Positions 24,106-36,753 of a DNA stretch of 64,000 bases are shown here, in pieces (position 1 is the stretch's first letter; every line of letters begins with the position of its first letter). The notes beneath the pieces were generated by a model. The model was not told the origin of the DNA. It saw nothing but the letters and a program-made list of their open reading frames with translations, and made no database searches. The translations under genes were made by a program, and so were the position numbers. The DNA is from Aurifilum marmelostoma (taxonomy: Eukaryota > Ascomycota > Sordariomycetes > Diaporthales > Cryphonectriaceae): positions 310,001-374,000 of the forward strand of contig JAMXSV010000006.1 in the NCBI GenBank assembly GCA_027559495.1, written 5' to 3'.

Positions 24106-24874
24106 TACAGCAGAAACCGTGATAGTCCTAGATAAATGTGAGCTGCGTTAAAAGATGCCGCCGTGGCCTGTGCTTGAACTCAAGCAAAGAGGTGTGCCCA
24201 GCCTGCAGACCGTCCTTTCGAGGTTGTGAAAAGACATCATGCTGCAGCAGCACGAGCTTGCCAGGAAGCAGGGATGCGTCTGATCCTCAGCACGAACATG
24301 GTACTCATATCGGGAGCTGAACCGCACGAAACTATGAGGACCATGATTTCTTATCGACAGGTAGAATGAGGTAGACAACACAATCAACGATCCACTTGCA
24401 ATCGAAACCTCGGATGGCGACAGATCGTCACAACCCTAAATGTCACAACCCAAAGTTTCTCCGTCGACCAGATCTTATCGGTGACTGGTAGCGCGATGTC
24501 GATGAGGAAGTTGTTGAAGGCGCGGGCATGCAGCTGTCAACGATGAGACGTCAATGGCCTATATGTGGGCAGCTAAGAATGCAGCCTGTCGGGAGGAAGG
24601 AGAAACATGGTTCGCACGAGAGGTCAACCAAAGAATTATTGCTCCCCCACGTGGTCAAGTACGGAGGCTGAGGTATCTCCTCTCTGAATTCGGAACTCAC
24701 TGAGTCACCTGCGGCAACATTGCTCGTGCCTAGGGTAACCTAACAACTCCACCCCCTCACGCATACCTGCCCCGTGCAGAATCTTGGTACGAACGACACG
24801 ATGACCACATAATGACGACCCATGCTAAGACTTTCTCGCTCCGACTAGAACCCGTTCATGACCCGGGGAGAGAA

Positions 24875-24885
24875 GGGGGGGGGGG
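24875..24885. repeat. G11 homopolymer
   Basis: Eleven Gs lie in non-coding sequence inside a purine-rich tract. Confidence 0.9.
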
Positions 24886-27393
24886 AGGCGGAGAGACCAT
24901 TGACCCATCCACTATCCACGCTCTGAAGCTTTGGACATCTGCTAGCCTGCAAGGTCCAGCGGAGAGTGTCTGCATTCTCTCCGATTCGTCACCAGCACAG
25001 ATTCGTTGTGACCACCCCGCAACCTTCAGCGTTGCTCTGTTCAAACATCCAACAAAGCCTGCCGTGTGCCGGTTCATAAATCGAAATATTCTGATGTGAG
25101 TCTATCTGTCGAGAACGGTGAGAGAATAGCGTGTCAGCTCTCATCAGCACGGTTTCTGTCATCTGGGACCAATCTCTATGCCCATCTTCCTGTATCGTCC
25201 TCTATCTAAAGCCTCTAGGATGTCGACTCCAGCCTTCCGACGGGTGCAGTGCCGTCCTCCCGCAGCGCTACTTGTGCCGTGGTGCCAGCCGTGTCCGAGG
25301 TCTCATCATGCCAGTCGTATCGCGGCCCCCAACTCTGTAAGAACCAACCGTAAGTTTGCATCATCAATAAGTTCTTTTGCCTTGAGACGGACATCCGGGT
25401 TGTATCCCTTGCTTCTTCGCTCGCGTGTGCCAGGAGCCACTCGCATTCCTTATGCTATCAGTGCCATGACCTGATCTCGATCCCTTCGACCTCTAGAGAT
25501 TACTGCTAGCCAGGAAAACTGGCAAAGATATGCAGCGCGCAGTTTGGAATTCTTCAGACATAATCGTCGGTGTGAGTGCCAACGAAGTCTAGACAGATAA
25601 TAGATGATGCCACTCGCTTGGGACGGATGCTGCGGTTCCTATCTGGTGGCCCACGGCCTCGCCATACGCTAGAGCCTAACCAGGCCTTGCAGTAGTGGCT
25701 CTTCATGAGCCTCCGTCGGCTTACGTTTCACCATGCTCAATGGTCAGTGGAAGTCCAGCTGGTTTGGGATCGTGCCGGGTCCGGTGGTCACCGTCCCACG
25801 AATCGCAGCCCACTCCGACGAGAGCCTCACGGCCCGTTGTCACAACGGGTCGAGCTGCAAGGGGTCCAGCCCGACTGCGGTTTTGCGATCCGACAAGACA
25901 AACACGAGTGGCGGGACGACGCGTCCGTGGCATCCTGCGCGATTTCTTCTTGTGCTGCTGCAAGCCTTGCATAACGAGGACGGCTTGAAGTCGACGGCGG
26001 GTCCGATCGTCTCATGGGGACTTCCGACCAGCCAATCCAGAGAATCCGGAGAAGACCCACTTGATGAGGGGAGTTCCGGCCCGGGCTGCCGCCCCGAGCT
26101 CCTTACTGCAATCAAGTGCACCGAACAAAGCTATACTTTTACCCAGCAGCTTAGTCGTGCCCAGTAATTGCAGCTGCAGCGGCCGCCGCCTGTGCTCCAT
26201 TTCCAGGTCGGCGCCTGGTTCTCTGGTACACTGTCACCCCAACACGATTCTTTGTTCGGCGCACAAGCGGCACAACAGCCTTGATGGTACAAGCACTATT
26301 GCATGCAGCTTTCCCGAAGCTGCGCCCTGATGAGCTCGTACGCGTATCCGCATGGGACGACGCCACAGCGCTCCCAGCAGGTGGTATCCGATGCAGATGA
26401 CACCTCACCTATAGAGAACATCCACAGATGCCACCAGCCTGGCGAGGAGTCCCAACCGCTTGCTACACCGTGGCAGGCGGCGACCACGATGTCAACAGCA
26501 CAACGTAACATAGCAGCATGGCCGTCGAGACCTCTGACGGATCGGCGGTGGTGGATAAGGTCACCAAGTGTACAGGGGGTGAAGAGACCCCAGCTCTTTA
26601 CAGTCCCGAATTACCGTCTCACGTTGTCGGGATGCAGGAACTTCGGTCCATCTTGCGTTCTGCAACCTAGAACCCTGCTTGTGCTAATGTGGCTGCAGCT
26701 ATCAAAGACGCACCCACCGCAACGGATGTACCGAGACTCGATAGCGATGAGCTTCGAGCATACTTTCTATCTCGACGGGCTGCGATGTCGTCGAGGCTGA
26801 AGCGTCAACCGCCTATCCGATGCCAAGACAGTGCACAGGCGTTTAGGACTTCATCGCAAGAGAAAGCCAGGCTCGCCGTAGCGAGCAGAACCGGACCTCA
26901 TCAGCACCATAGCGTTCTGCACAGTTGCGCCTTCTCACAGCCTGGGCCTGCCGCGATGCCCGCCGCTCATACGGTCCGTTCCTACCGACGTGCCTGTTTC
27001 CCTTTACAGACCGCGATAGATGGGGTCTTACGGCGAGCTGCGTTGACTGGGCACGCTCTGACAAGGCTCAGGAATTATTCCCACTGGCTACCCTCCTTCT
27101 TCTCCGATGGTTCCATTGTGTTTTCAATATGCATGATAACATGCCGTTGTCGATCTTTCACGGGACGGTGCCTTGACAGGACGCTCGAAGCCGAGGCTGA
27201 CAGTCAGAATACCTCACGTGTCTGATTCTCTACCAATCTTTTCCAGCAGTCTGACCCATGGTTCCCATTGGCTTACCAGTGGAATCCGTGCCATCGGTTT
27301 TTCATTCGAGGATTTGTCCGTCCTTTCATCAATTGTTCTGCGGCTAATTCTCGGAGAGAGCGAAAGGTGCGGATCCCTTGGATCGTTCAAGGC

Positions 27394-27401
27394 TTATATA
27401 G
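27394..27401 (+). promoter_or_regulatory. possible TATA element of the GH3 gene
   Basis: TTATATAG lies 287-294 bases before the GH3 start codon. It is a plausible core promoter element, but such short AT matches also occur by chance. Confidence 0.25.
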
Positions 27402-27687
27402 GAATCGCGTCACCCCACGACTACCCAGGTGATAACCTGCCCCGGTCACAGCCACAAATATTTCCCGTCTTGGGCCAACACAGATCTGACACTTAAGAGC
27501 CTTTGGTATCTCTTGTCACATCCACTCGTTCCTCGTGCAAGCGCTCACTCTCGTTTTAATACGTCAAAACTGGAACCGAGTGGTCCAAATTGCACTCTTT
27601 CACCTTCGCGAGAACGTCTAGGTGTTTTGAAATACACAGCCCAACGGGTATCTACGCCATCCTGTGATATCTCACGGGCTGCGCAGG

Positions 27688-30600
27688 ATGACGACGGTAC
27701 AGGCTGCCGCAGAGTTTGCCATGGAGAGCGACATGGAGCTCAATGCATCTTCTCTGGAGCCGTCTCCGATGGAAGCATCCCCTTTTGGGAGTGCCGGGTC
27801 CTGCCTCACTCCTGACACAGATATTTCTGTACCGGACGGTCCGGATCTAACAGAGGGTACTGTCAGTAAAGACAGGCTCTGGGCAAAGGACAAGATTGCT
27901 CAGCTCACGCAGGAGGAGAAGGTTAGCTTGTCACATTGAAGGAGCTAGCAGTCTTCAGGATCCGCTGACATCTTCAGGTCTCATTGCTCACAGCGGCTGA
28001 CTTCTGGAGGACGAACGCGATCATTTCCAAGGGTATACCAGCCGCAAAAACGAGCGATGGGCCTAACGGGGCTCGGGGCGGAATTTTTGTTGGTGGCACA
28101 AAGGTATTTTCCATCAATCTGACTAAAGCCCAAGATCCGACATGCTTACCAGTGTATAGGCCGCATTGTTTCCTTGTGGAGTCTCTCTTGCGGCCACATG
28201 GAATCGAGAGCTGCTGTATGAAGTCGGCCAGCATCTCGCCGCCGAGGTCAAGGGGAGATCGGCTCACATCTTGCTTGCGCCAACGGTCTGCATGCATCGC
28301 CATCCCCTAGGGGGCCGAAACTTTGAGTCATTCTCCGAGGATCCGCTGCTGACTGGGAAGCTGGCGGCGCAATATATTCGTGGGCTCCAACAGAAAGGTG
28401 TTGCTGCCACCATCAAGCGTTCGTAATGCCGGGAAGACACTCCACCCACCTCAGCTGACGCCATCGCCAGACTTTGTCGGGAACGAGCAGGAGACGCACC
28501 GGTTGACGGTAGATTCCCTTGTCCAGGAGCGACCTTTGCGTGAGATCTATCTGAAGCCGTTCGAGATTGCCGTGCGGGAGGCCAATCCGTGGGCCATCAT
28601 GACATCTTACAACTTGGTGAATGGCGTGCACGCGGATATGAACACCCATAATCTAAGAGACATTCTCCGCGGCGAATGGGGTTACGATGGGTGAGTGTGC
28701 ATGTCGATGAAACAATCCTGGAATTTCGAAGGAACTAATACGCCCCACAGAACGGTAATGTCGGATTGGGGAGGCGTCAATTCAAGCATCGAGTCGATCA
28801 GGGCTGGGTGCGATATAGAGTTCCCTTTCTCAACCAAGTGGAGGTTCGAGAAGGTTCTGGAGGCACTCGAGCAACGGCAGATCTCGCAGCAAGATATAGA
28901 CCAGGCTGCAGAGAACGTCCTGACCCTAGTGCATCGAGTCAGAGGAGACGACATGTCTGAAGAGAAACCGGAGCGGGAAGACAATCAACCCAAGACTCAG
29001 GCTCTCATCCGGGAAGCGGGTGCTCAAGGCCTGACGCTTCTCAAAAACGAAGGCGCGATATTGCCAATCGACCGGGAAAAGACCAAGGTCGCTGTCATAG
29101 GGCCCAATGCGAATCGCGCGATCGCAGGGGGTGGAGGCAGTGCGAGCCTCAATCCCTACTACAACACACTCCCGTTGGAAAGCATCAGGAGGGCTGCAGA
29201 ACAGGAGGTGATATATGCTCAGGGGTGCCATATCAACAAGTGGCTGCCCGTGGCATCTCCATTCTGCAAGACGAAGGAAGGTAAACCCGGTGTGGCGATC
29301 GACTGGTTCGCAGGTGACAAATTCAAAGGATCACCTGTTGTCAATCAACGGCGGACGAACACCGACTTGTTCCTGTGGGACTCTGCACCACTTGCTCAAG
29401 TTGGGCCGGAATGGTCAGCCATTGCGACGACGTACTTGACACCAACGGTTACCGGGAAACACACCATCAGCTTCATGAGTGTCGGGCCAGGGAAATTGTA
29501 CCTGGATGGCAAAGTTGCGCTGGATCTGTGGGATTGGACAGAAGAGGGCGAAGCGATGTTTGATGGCTCGATTGACTACCTTGTCGAGGTAGACATGCAA
29601 GCCGGCCAAGCCGTCGAGCTCAGGGTGGAGATGACCAACGAGCTGCGGCCGTTGTCGAAACAAAAGCAATTCAACATGACGCACAAGTATGGGGGCTGCC
29701 GTATCGGCTTCAAGGAGGAGGACAAGATCGACTATCTCCAGCAAGCGGTTGAAGCGGCCAAGAACGCCGACGTGGCTGTGGTGGTAGTGGGTCTCGATGC
29801 TGAGTGGGAATCCGAAGGATACGACCGACAGACAATGGATCTGCCCTCGGACGGCAGCCAGGACCGGCTCATCAAGGCTGTCCTAGAGGCCAACCCCCGT
29901 ACTGTGGTGGTAAACCAGTCCGGCTCGCCAGTGACGATGCCTTGGGCTGATGAGGTCCCCGCCATCATCCAAGCGTGGTACCAGGGTCAGGAGGCCGGCA
30001 ATGCCTTGGCGGATGTCTTGTTTGGGTTGAAGAACCCTAGTGGAAAGCTTCCGGTGGGTTCTAAGTATTCCTCGGCATCTCTCGAGTTGTGTGCTGGTAC
30101 TTAGCTGACAGGGAGGCTCATTCGATTACAGTGCACCTTTCCTCGCCGTATCGAAGATGCACCGGCCTATCACAATTGGCCTGGCGAGAATCTCGAAGTG
30201 GTCTACGGAGAGGGCCTCTACATCGGCTACAGGCACTATGAGCGCGCGCGCATCACCCCACTGTTTCCATTCGGCCATGGCCTGTCCTACACAGCATTTG
30301 AGTACGGACGACCCTCACTCTCTTCAAAATCTCTGACTGCATCCGAACCCATCTTCATGATCCTCGCCGTGAGCAACATCGGAGAGGTCGACGGTTTCGA
30401 GACGGTCCAAATCTACGTGAGAGATGTGAAATCCCGCCTGCCCCGTCCTGAAAAGGAGCTCGTGGCTTTCGAGAAGGTCTGGCTTGAGGCGGGCGAGACG
30501 AAACATCTTCAGGTGAGGATTGACAAGCATGCTGTCGGATATTATGACACGAACTTGAAAGCGTGGATCGCCGAAGAGGGCACATTTGAGGTTCTTGTTG

Positions 30601-30742
30601 GCGCCTCCAGCGTCGATGTGAGGTAAGCCATCCGACAGGTTCTCCCCAGGTGGCAAAATATTCCGGACACCACACTGACCATATTCATCACAGACGCAAG
30701 GTCACATTTGAGGTCAAGGAGTCGTTCACCTGGATATTCTAA
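27688..30742 (+). CDS. glycoside hydrolase family 3 beta-glucosidase with PA14 domain, intracellular type
   Basis: Seven exons (27688-27921, 27978-28103, 28160-28418, 28471-28690, 28751-30053, 30132-30622, 30694-30742) give 893 aa with all phases consistent. The enzyme should release glucose from beta-linked glucosides or cellobiose. Domains in order are: the GH3 N-terminal barrel with KHFVGNEQE and the nucleophile Asp285 in VMSDWGGV; the start of the GH3 C-terminal domain (LLKNEGAILP); an inserted PA14 domain at about 460-595; the rest of the C-terminal domain with the likely acid/base Glu in ESEGYDR (about 633-635); and a C-terminal fibronectin III-like domain (HGLSYTAFEY onward). There is no signal peptide and the N-terminus is acidic, so a cytosolic enzyme is expected. 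The first 70 residues are poorly conserved and ATG 27721 is an alternative start. Introns are 52-78 nt. Confidence 0.93.
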
Positions 30743-32390
30743 GTGACCCGTCAGATGATCACTTTTCGGGCGTGGAGTCTGCGACTCCACCCCGTGGCAC
30801 GGCATCTCCACGGAACAACATGGAGTGATTAAAGGCAAATTTGCTACGTCAAGCAAGAGCCAAAGGGGACAGCGATCGACAGGAGAATATTTTTTGGTCT
30901 GCCCCTTGCTCGAAAGTGGCCTCAGAGTATTTCTCGGTATTAGCTTTTGGGATTTCTTGCGCAACCTATGATGGCAAAGGCATATGTCCGGTTGTGTGGA
31001 GACAGCAGCATTACACCACACGCCCTCAGGCTGGAGTAACCCGCTCAAAAGCCAGGAAACGAGTTGTCTATCCACGCGCGCGAACCTGTGTTCATTTGGT
31101 ACGATGTCCGCACTGCTTTTCTGTTTAGCATGATTCTCCACATGTCTTGGGGTTGGTGGTATCTAGCTTTAGTCAAGCAATCAATCAGAATCCGAAGAGC
31201 AGCTTCAGATAAATGCGTACAGCCAGCCAGGATCAATGAGAGAGCAAGTGAAACCAAAATCTCTGGCAGATTTGTAGTGCTGAGAGGCTCCAGCTTTTGA
31301 GTACGTGATGATAAAACCAAAATTCAAGGGGGTACGTACAGAATGTTCGTTACACTAGCAGACATAGAATGACAAGAGTACAATTAGATGCGAGACTATA
31401 AGAGCCGATGGGGGTGTTTTTTTTTTCTTTGTTTCTTTTCCTCTGTCCCTGAAACCTTGTGATTTGGTTCTATATACCTGAGTTTCCCCCCTCTTTTATG
31501 GGGGGGGGGGGAGGGCAGGGCTAGAGATGCCTGAATACAACTGTATTCCATACTATAAGTATAAGTAAGCGGACTAACACGAAGCTGCTAGATCCCGGCT
31601 GGCTGGTACGGCGCCTAAAGTATATCTATCCTGAGGGCGGATCTGCTGTCAACAGGCTGGTGCTATGATACAGTGCGACAGAAGTACCGTGTACGTGTGT
31701 CGAGACATGTTCTCGCACGCCACGATGGCAATTTCTGGCCTCTATTAGATTAAACATTCTTCCGAGATCAGAACTCGGATGAGTGTATTTCTCGGTTCTA
31801 GTTTCGAAATTGATTTGCGTCGCTGAGTCACCTCGGAACCAACTGAGTTCGGGTAGTTGCCAAGTATAGATACATTGGCGCGCCAGGAAATTGGACAACG
31901 AGGCTGAAGCTAGCGATCAGTAATAGGCAAGCTCCGGATGGACCCCAGAACTTAATTCGATTACCTGCATGCTTTCTGCATCTTCAGCAGCCCCTTGGCC
32001 TGCAATTCCGACATTTTACCCAAGGCAACGGCCACATAGCACCTCCACACACCTCTCTCACATAGCTCGTTCGGACGCCCGCGTGTTTGGAACGCAAACA
32101 CCGCATTCTCGTTCGACATTACTTGTGGGTCAGGTTCCGTCATCGACATCTGCAGCTGCGCGTGCCGGACTCCTGTCGCCTTCGCCCGTGTTGTCTCGTC
32201 TACCACATAGCCGGGCCAGGCATGGCCGTCCGCCGAGGACTCTCAGCATCTCCTCCGCCACAACCCGTCACCACTCTTTCTCGCCCTCCTCTGCTGGATG
32301 GTTCAGATCAGGGATTGTCCGTCCTGAGCACACCTACACATACGAGCGTTCCTGTCGTCCCTCTCGCGCGTGGTGTAGCATAGACCCGTC
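30743..32390. other. intergenic region, promoter side of the Cdc1-like gene
   Basis: This stretch contains the 3' flank of the GH3 gene, a T-rich tract near 31418-31440 and a G12 run (31500-31511). The last 400 bases are GC- and CT-rich and probably include the promoter and 5' UTR of the Cdc1-like gene. No supported gene lies here; the 177-codon frame starting at 31969 looks like chance coding in the leader. Confidence 0.5.
31500..31511. repeat. G12 homopolymer
   Basis: Twelve Gs lie in intergenic sequence, directly after a T-rich, C-containing stretch. Confidence 0.9.
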
Positions 32391-34669
32391 ATGGCTAGCT
32401 ACCCCAGCAGCAGCAGCAATGGCGCCTCCTCCTCGTCTGCATTCTCACACTCGAAGCTCCGCCAGAGCCACTCTAGTTTCGGCGATGACTCGAGCCTCAT
32501 AGACGACTGCTTGGCTGGTGTTCGAAAATCATGGCAGTCGCTGCTGTTCTTCTGGAGTACCAAGGGAAAGCGGGGGTCATGGGCATGTCTGCTACAGGGA
32601 GCTCACCAGCTGCGCAGCAACCTGGCAGTGCACAGGCTGTTCAGCTTTCCACATGTTCTGGTGGCCGTCTGGCTGTTGGTGCTGCTGTGGGGGGAGAGGT
32701 GGGTGTTCCACACGACCGTGGAGAGGTGTGCCTGGGAGAGCTGGGAGAAATGGGTGAGTACGAGAAGCTCGGCGCTCATGGCAGCAAGATGGCATCTTGC
32801 CGAGCTGACTCTGGAGAATACATGTAGCCCTCAGGAGCAACACCTCACCACCTCATCTTCGTTGCCGACCCTCAGCTTATAGATCCGCACTCGTACCCGG
32901 GCCGGCCGTGGCCTATCAGCTCGTTGACCGTAGCCATCACCGACAACTACATGCGCCGATCGTACAAGCAGCTCCAGTCGCAGCTACACCCTGACACCGT
33001 GTTCTTCCTGGGCGATCTCTTCGACGGCGGCAGAGAATGGAAGACCTTTCATGGGGAGTTTGAGGACCCGAGCTGGAATCACCGACCGAAGGGCGAGGTG
33101 GGCTATGCGGAGCAGTGGAAACAAAAATACGGAGAGGACTTCTGGCTGAAGGAGTATATGAGATTCATAAAGATGCTTGTCGACCCGTGGAACCTGGCCG
33201 GGTCGGAGGCTGGCCCGGGACAGACAGGGAGAAGGCTCATCGCCAGTCTGCCGGGAAACCACGATCTCGGGTTCGGTTCAGAGGTCAAGGTACCAGTGAG
33301 GGACCGATTTGAGGCATTCTTTGGGGACATGAACCGCGTGGACGTGATCGCGAACCACACTTTCGTGTCTGTGGACACGGTGTCGCTCAGCGCTCGCACT
33401 TCGGATGAGAAGTCAATGGCGGACTTGAGCGAAATATACAAGCCGGCCGAAGAATTCTTGGACAAGGTACAGGTGACGAAACGGAGGGCCGTGGAGAGGG
33501 AGCTGCGGCGCTTACGCGGCGAGACGTTGGTGCCTCAACAAAGGCACGAGGTTCAGGACGTCCAGACGCCCGAACACCAATCGATGGATCTCAATATGAT
33601 ACCAACACTGGATCCGGGGGAGGGCAAGGCCGAGCTGCCGACGATACTGCTCTCACACGTGCCGCTGTACCGACCTCCAGGAACGCCATGTGGGCCGATG
33701 CGCGAACACTGGCCGCCCGCAAACCCGCCGGTGGACGTGGACCACCGGAATGCGATCTCCGTGTCGAGAGGCTATCAATACCAGAATGTGCTCAGCGATG
33801 CAGACTCGATGGACTTGGTGAGAAAGATTGGGGGTGTGGTGCACGCCTTCTCGGGCGACGACCACGACTACTGCGAGCTCACACACGACGAGACCAAGGG
33901 ACATGTGAAGGAGATCACGGTCAAGAGCATCAGCATGGCTATGGGCGTGCCGACGCCAGGGTTCGTCATGATGAGCATGTACAACCCTGTCGACGGCCAA
34001 GGAAAGCCGCTGTCCGGAGACCAGTCGCGAACGCTCCAGACGCACCTCTGCCTCTTACCAAGCCAGCTTTCCACCTACGCCAGATACGGCGGCTTTGCAT
34101 TTGTCTGCTTCGTTATGCTCACCATCCGGGCCTTCCTCGTGCCCATCCTCAACCTGCAGCCGTTTGCGCTCGCGCCAGAGAAGCGCAGGTCGATCCTGCC
34201 GGTATTTAAGGCCAAACGAGAGGACCAGGATACGAACACTTCGGGATATGGATATGGATCATCGGCCTCATCCTATCACTCATCACCATATCGATCCGGG
34301 ACACGCGATAGGAGCGCGTCCTTCACGCCGGGCCTCAAAGCGAACGGGCTGGTCTCTCAGGCCCGTAACGCACCTCCCAGATCTGGCGGGAATGCCAGAG
34401 GTCTCGGGAGACACAGCTCAAACCGCGAGAAGAACCGCAGCAGATGGGGATGGGGCGAGGGGCCCAAGATCGAGATTGATCTGGGCGAGGATGATGAGTA
34501 TTACTATGATGCAGGCAAGTCGCGGTGGAAGGCGTCTGCCTCAAGAAGAAGAGGAGGGATCGGGAGTAGAAATAACCTGCGCGTGGTGGGCCGAGAGCTG
34601 TGGACCACAGCGTGGAGGGTGCTGTGGATGGTGGGCTGCTATTGGGCCTATCTGACCTGGAAGGGATAA
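32391..34669 (+). CDS. cdc1: Cdc1/PGAP5-type metallophosphoesterase, membrane-bound
   Basis: Members of this family are Mn-dependent phosphoesterases of the ER/Golgi that remove an ethanolamine-phosphate side group from GPI-anchor mannose. Two exons (32391-32753 and 32828-34669) give 734 aa. The layout is: a Ser-rich cytosolic N-terminus; a signal-anchor segment at about 87-101; the metallophosphatase domain; a membrane segment at about 540-563; a long Ser/Arg-rich tail; and a final hydrophobic segment at 712-734. Metal-ligand motifs are in the family order: ADPQ (Asp135), GDLFDGG (Asp183/184 region), GNHD (264-267), LSHVPL (His398) and GDDHDYC (His467). DPQ in place of DxH is normal for Cdc1. 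The intron (74 nt) has a GTGAGT donor and a GCTGAC branch site. The C-terminal extension after the second membrane segment is longer than in yeast. Confidence 0.9.
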
Positions 34670-35544
34670 GGGGTCGTCGTATGCATGTACCCGCTTCCCC
34701 TTTGACAGGCTTTCGAGGAGCACACTGTGAACTCTGCTGGGCTCTCCAGTGGCTCTTTGTATGTATTTTGCATTGTGCAAGGCGTTCATTTTGGCTGGGA
34801 GGAGATCATGCATTGACTGGCTCAGCTGAGGGGAAATGCATCCTGGGTTTGCTGCTGGGGATCTAGATCATACTTGGCCGGAGCAATAAATGTTGTGCTT
34901 CTGCCTGGTTGTTGTGCATGTGCTTAGTCCTCTAAGCCCCCTCTTTGGCCATCTGGGCTAGATAAACTGCTGCGTCTAGAGAACAGCCCTGGATAAAGTC
35001 CTGATTGATAAGACATATCCTTGAGTGTGAATCACACAATAGGAACAATGAGATGCTTATTTGTCTTGTTCTTCTTGGTTTTTTGGTTTTGATTTGTTTT
35101 GGGGGTTTTTTTTTTTTCTTTTTCCTCTTTACTTGGAAGTCATACTATTCCTCCCATAGTATGTAGTTATGCTTACTTACTACAGTGATAGGTACCTACC
35201 GCCTTGTAATGGCGGCAGCGCTGCACTTTCGAGGGAGCGACCTCGCAGTGGGTCCGTGCCCCCACGGGCGGGACCAGATTTGCGACAAGGCTTTTGCCGC
35301 TGAGATGACCAAGTCCGCCTTCGAACTTCAACTTAGAACCTTGTGACCCCGAACAGCCACCTGCTGCAAGGCGACACATACACACACTTCGGGCCAGCAT
35401 TCCTTCGCCCGCCATCGCAACCCTTTCCGAACACTAACCTCACCTTCTCCTTCTTCCCTTTTCCTTCTCCTAAGCCTCCTGAGCCCTCTCGGCACTCCCG
35501 ATCTCCCCCTCCTGCGCCACCCGGCGAGAGACATCAACACCACC
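34670..35544. other. intergenic region between the Cdc1-like and mS38 genes
   Basis: This is the 3' UTR-like, T-rich part (long T run near 35107-35118) and the upstream region of the mS38 gene, whose last 100 bases are CT-rich (TTCTCCTTCTTCCCTTTTCC type). No gene is recognised. Confidence 0.5.
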
Positions 35545-36753
35545 ATGTTGCCCTGCTCGGTGCGCCGTGTGGTCGCTACCTCTCCTCAGTCACACTTGCT
35601 CTCGACCCTCCCGCGAGCCACGACGGCGACGACCATCACTCGTACCTACAGACCAGCCCAGCAGAGGAGATATTCGTCGTCCAAACCGTCCCGCGATAAT
35701 GGCTCGGAAGACTCGCCCGTGAGGCAGTCGGTGCAGCCGGCCGCCGAGACCAACAAGACGGCTGAGGCGAAGTCTTCGGGCGAGAAGAGGAAACGCAAGG
35801 CCAAGGACTCCAAGGAAGCCTCCGAAAAGCTCAAGTACCCAAGCGTGCCTACTACGGCACACATACCCAGCGACTGTATGTACACCTGGACACTGCCGAT
35901 CTCCTTGCCCTGTCCTACCTCCCCCCCCCCCCCCAGCGCACGCGCCAACTGACATCCCCCACCCCTTTCTTGCCTTCTAGTCCTCGCCTTGTCCTCCTTC
36001 TTTTCCCTCCACCGACCGATCTCCGTCACCCGCGGCCTTCCCAAGAATGTCAGTGATGACGCCTTCGCTTCGATATTCGCCACGCAGACCCGCGGCCACA
36101 AGGCTGCCGAGGTCATGTCCACCATCTCTCGGACCGTCGAGGATCTTGAGAAGCCCATGGCGAGCATCTCCATTCAGCAGCAGGGCAGTGGGGTCTCTGA
36201 TTCACACCATCACCATCACGACGGCGGCCTTCAGAAGATCGACCTGCGCAACGCCGATGGGACGGAGATGAGCATACCCGTGCAGGTGAACAACATGTCT
36301 GGCCAGTTCTTGCCCTTCCGGCCGCCACCGCTGCCCCAGCCTGAGTCGGCCAAGACCGCCGCCAGCAGCGCAGAGACTGCCAAGGCCGAGGAACACGCCA
36401 TGGAGGAAGAGGGCCAGCAGGACGCGCAGACGCGCGTGTACAAGGCCGTGTTCACCATCGAGGAGACCACGGACGGCAACGGGGAGGTCAAGATCGTGGC
36501 GCATAGCCCGGAACTGATAGAAGAGCCCGAGTCCGGCAGCGACTCTACCGCCTCCGCCGGGGCCACTGAGCCGCAGACCTTTCTGGAGCGCATGGCGCTG
36601 CGGCAGCTGCGGTACGAGGACGCGCGGCGCCCGCGGAATACGATGCTGGCCATCAGCGTCAAGAGGCAGAGGAAGCTCAAGATGAAGAAGAAGAAGTACA
36701 AGAAGCTGACCAAGAGGTTGAGACACGAGAGGCTGAAGCACGGACGAACATAA
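35545..36753 (+). CDS. mitochondrial small ribosomal subunit protein mS38 (Cox24/AURKAIP1 family)
   Basis: Two exons (35545-35875 and 35981-36753) give 367 aa, joined across a 105-nt intron that contains a C14 run. The N-terminus (MLPCSVRRVVATSPQ...) is an Arg-rich, acid-free mitochondrial presequence. The C-terminal 50 residues carry the family signature: MLAISVKRQRKLKM followed by a strongly basic KKKKYKKLTKRLRHERLK end. In mS38 this segment inserts into the small subunit near the decoding centre. The middle is low-complexity, with an HHHHH-type patch, and is poorly conserved. In yeast the homologue (Cox24/Qri5) is needed for COX1 expression. The protein is longer than yeast Cox24, as is usual in filamentous fungi. 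Confidence 0.88.
35921..35934. repeat. C14 homopolymer inside the mS38 intron
   Basis: Fourteen Cs lie in the intron of the mS38 gene. Length variation here would not affect the protein. Confidence 0.9.

Larger units (their letters stand above)
20957..27687. other. 6.7 kb gene-poor region upstream of the transporter and beta-glucosidase genes
   Basis: No recognisable gene lies here on either strand. The open frames are all under about 180 codons and none shows a known domain or a convincing splice model. The sequence is of ordinary GC content for most of its length rather than AT-rich. It contains G13 (21812-21824), T10G11 (24085-24105) and G11 (24875-24885) runs and a 9-bp tandem repeat at 22795-22821. 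The final 300 bases upstream of the GH3 gene include TTATATAG at about 27394, a possible TATA element. The region may hold decayed genes, long regulatory DNA or a non-coding transcript. Confidence 0.5.

Noticed and set aside
25827..26060. Possible Zn2Cys6-type cysteine pattern on the minus strand
   Set aside because: Spacing does not match the six-cysteine zinc-cluster signature, and no downstream factor domain is visible.
26689..27225. 178-codon open frame upstream of the GH3 gene
   Set aside because: No homology recognised, competing frames of similar length, and no splice continuation.
31969..32502. 177-codon open frame upstream of and overlapping the Cdc1-like start
   Set aside because: It overlaps the Cdc1-like exon in another frame, has low-complexity Ser/Arg composition and shows no domain.
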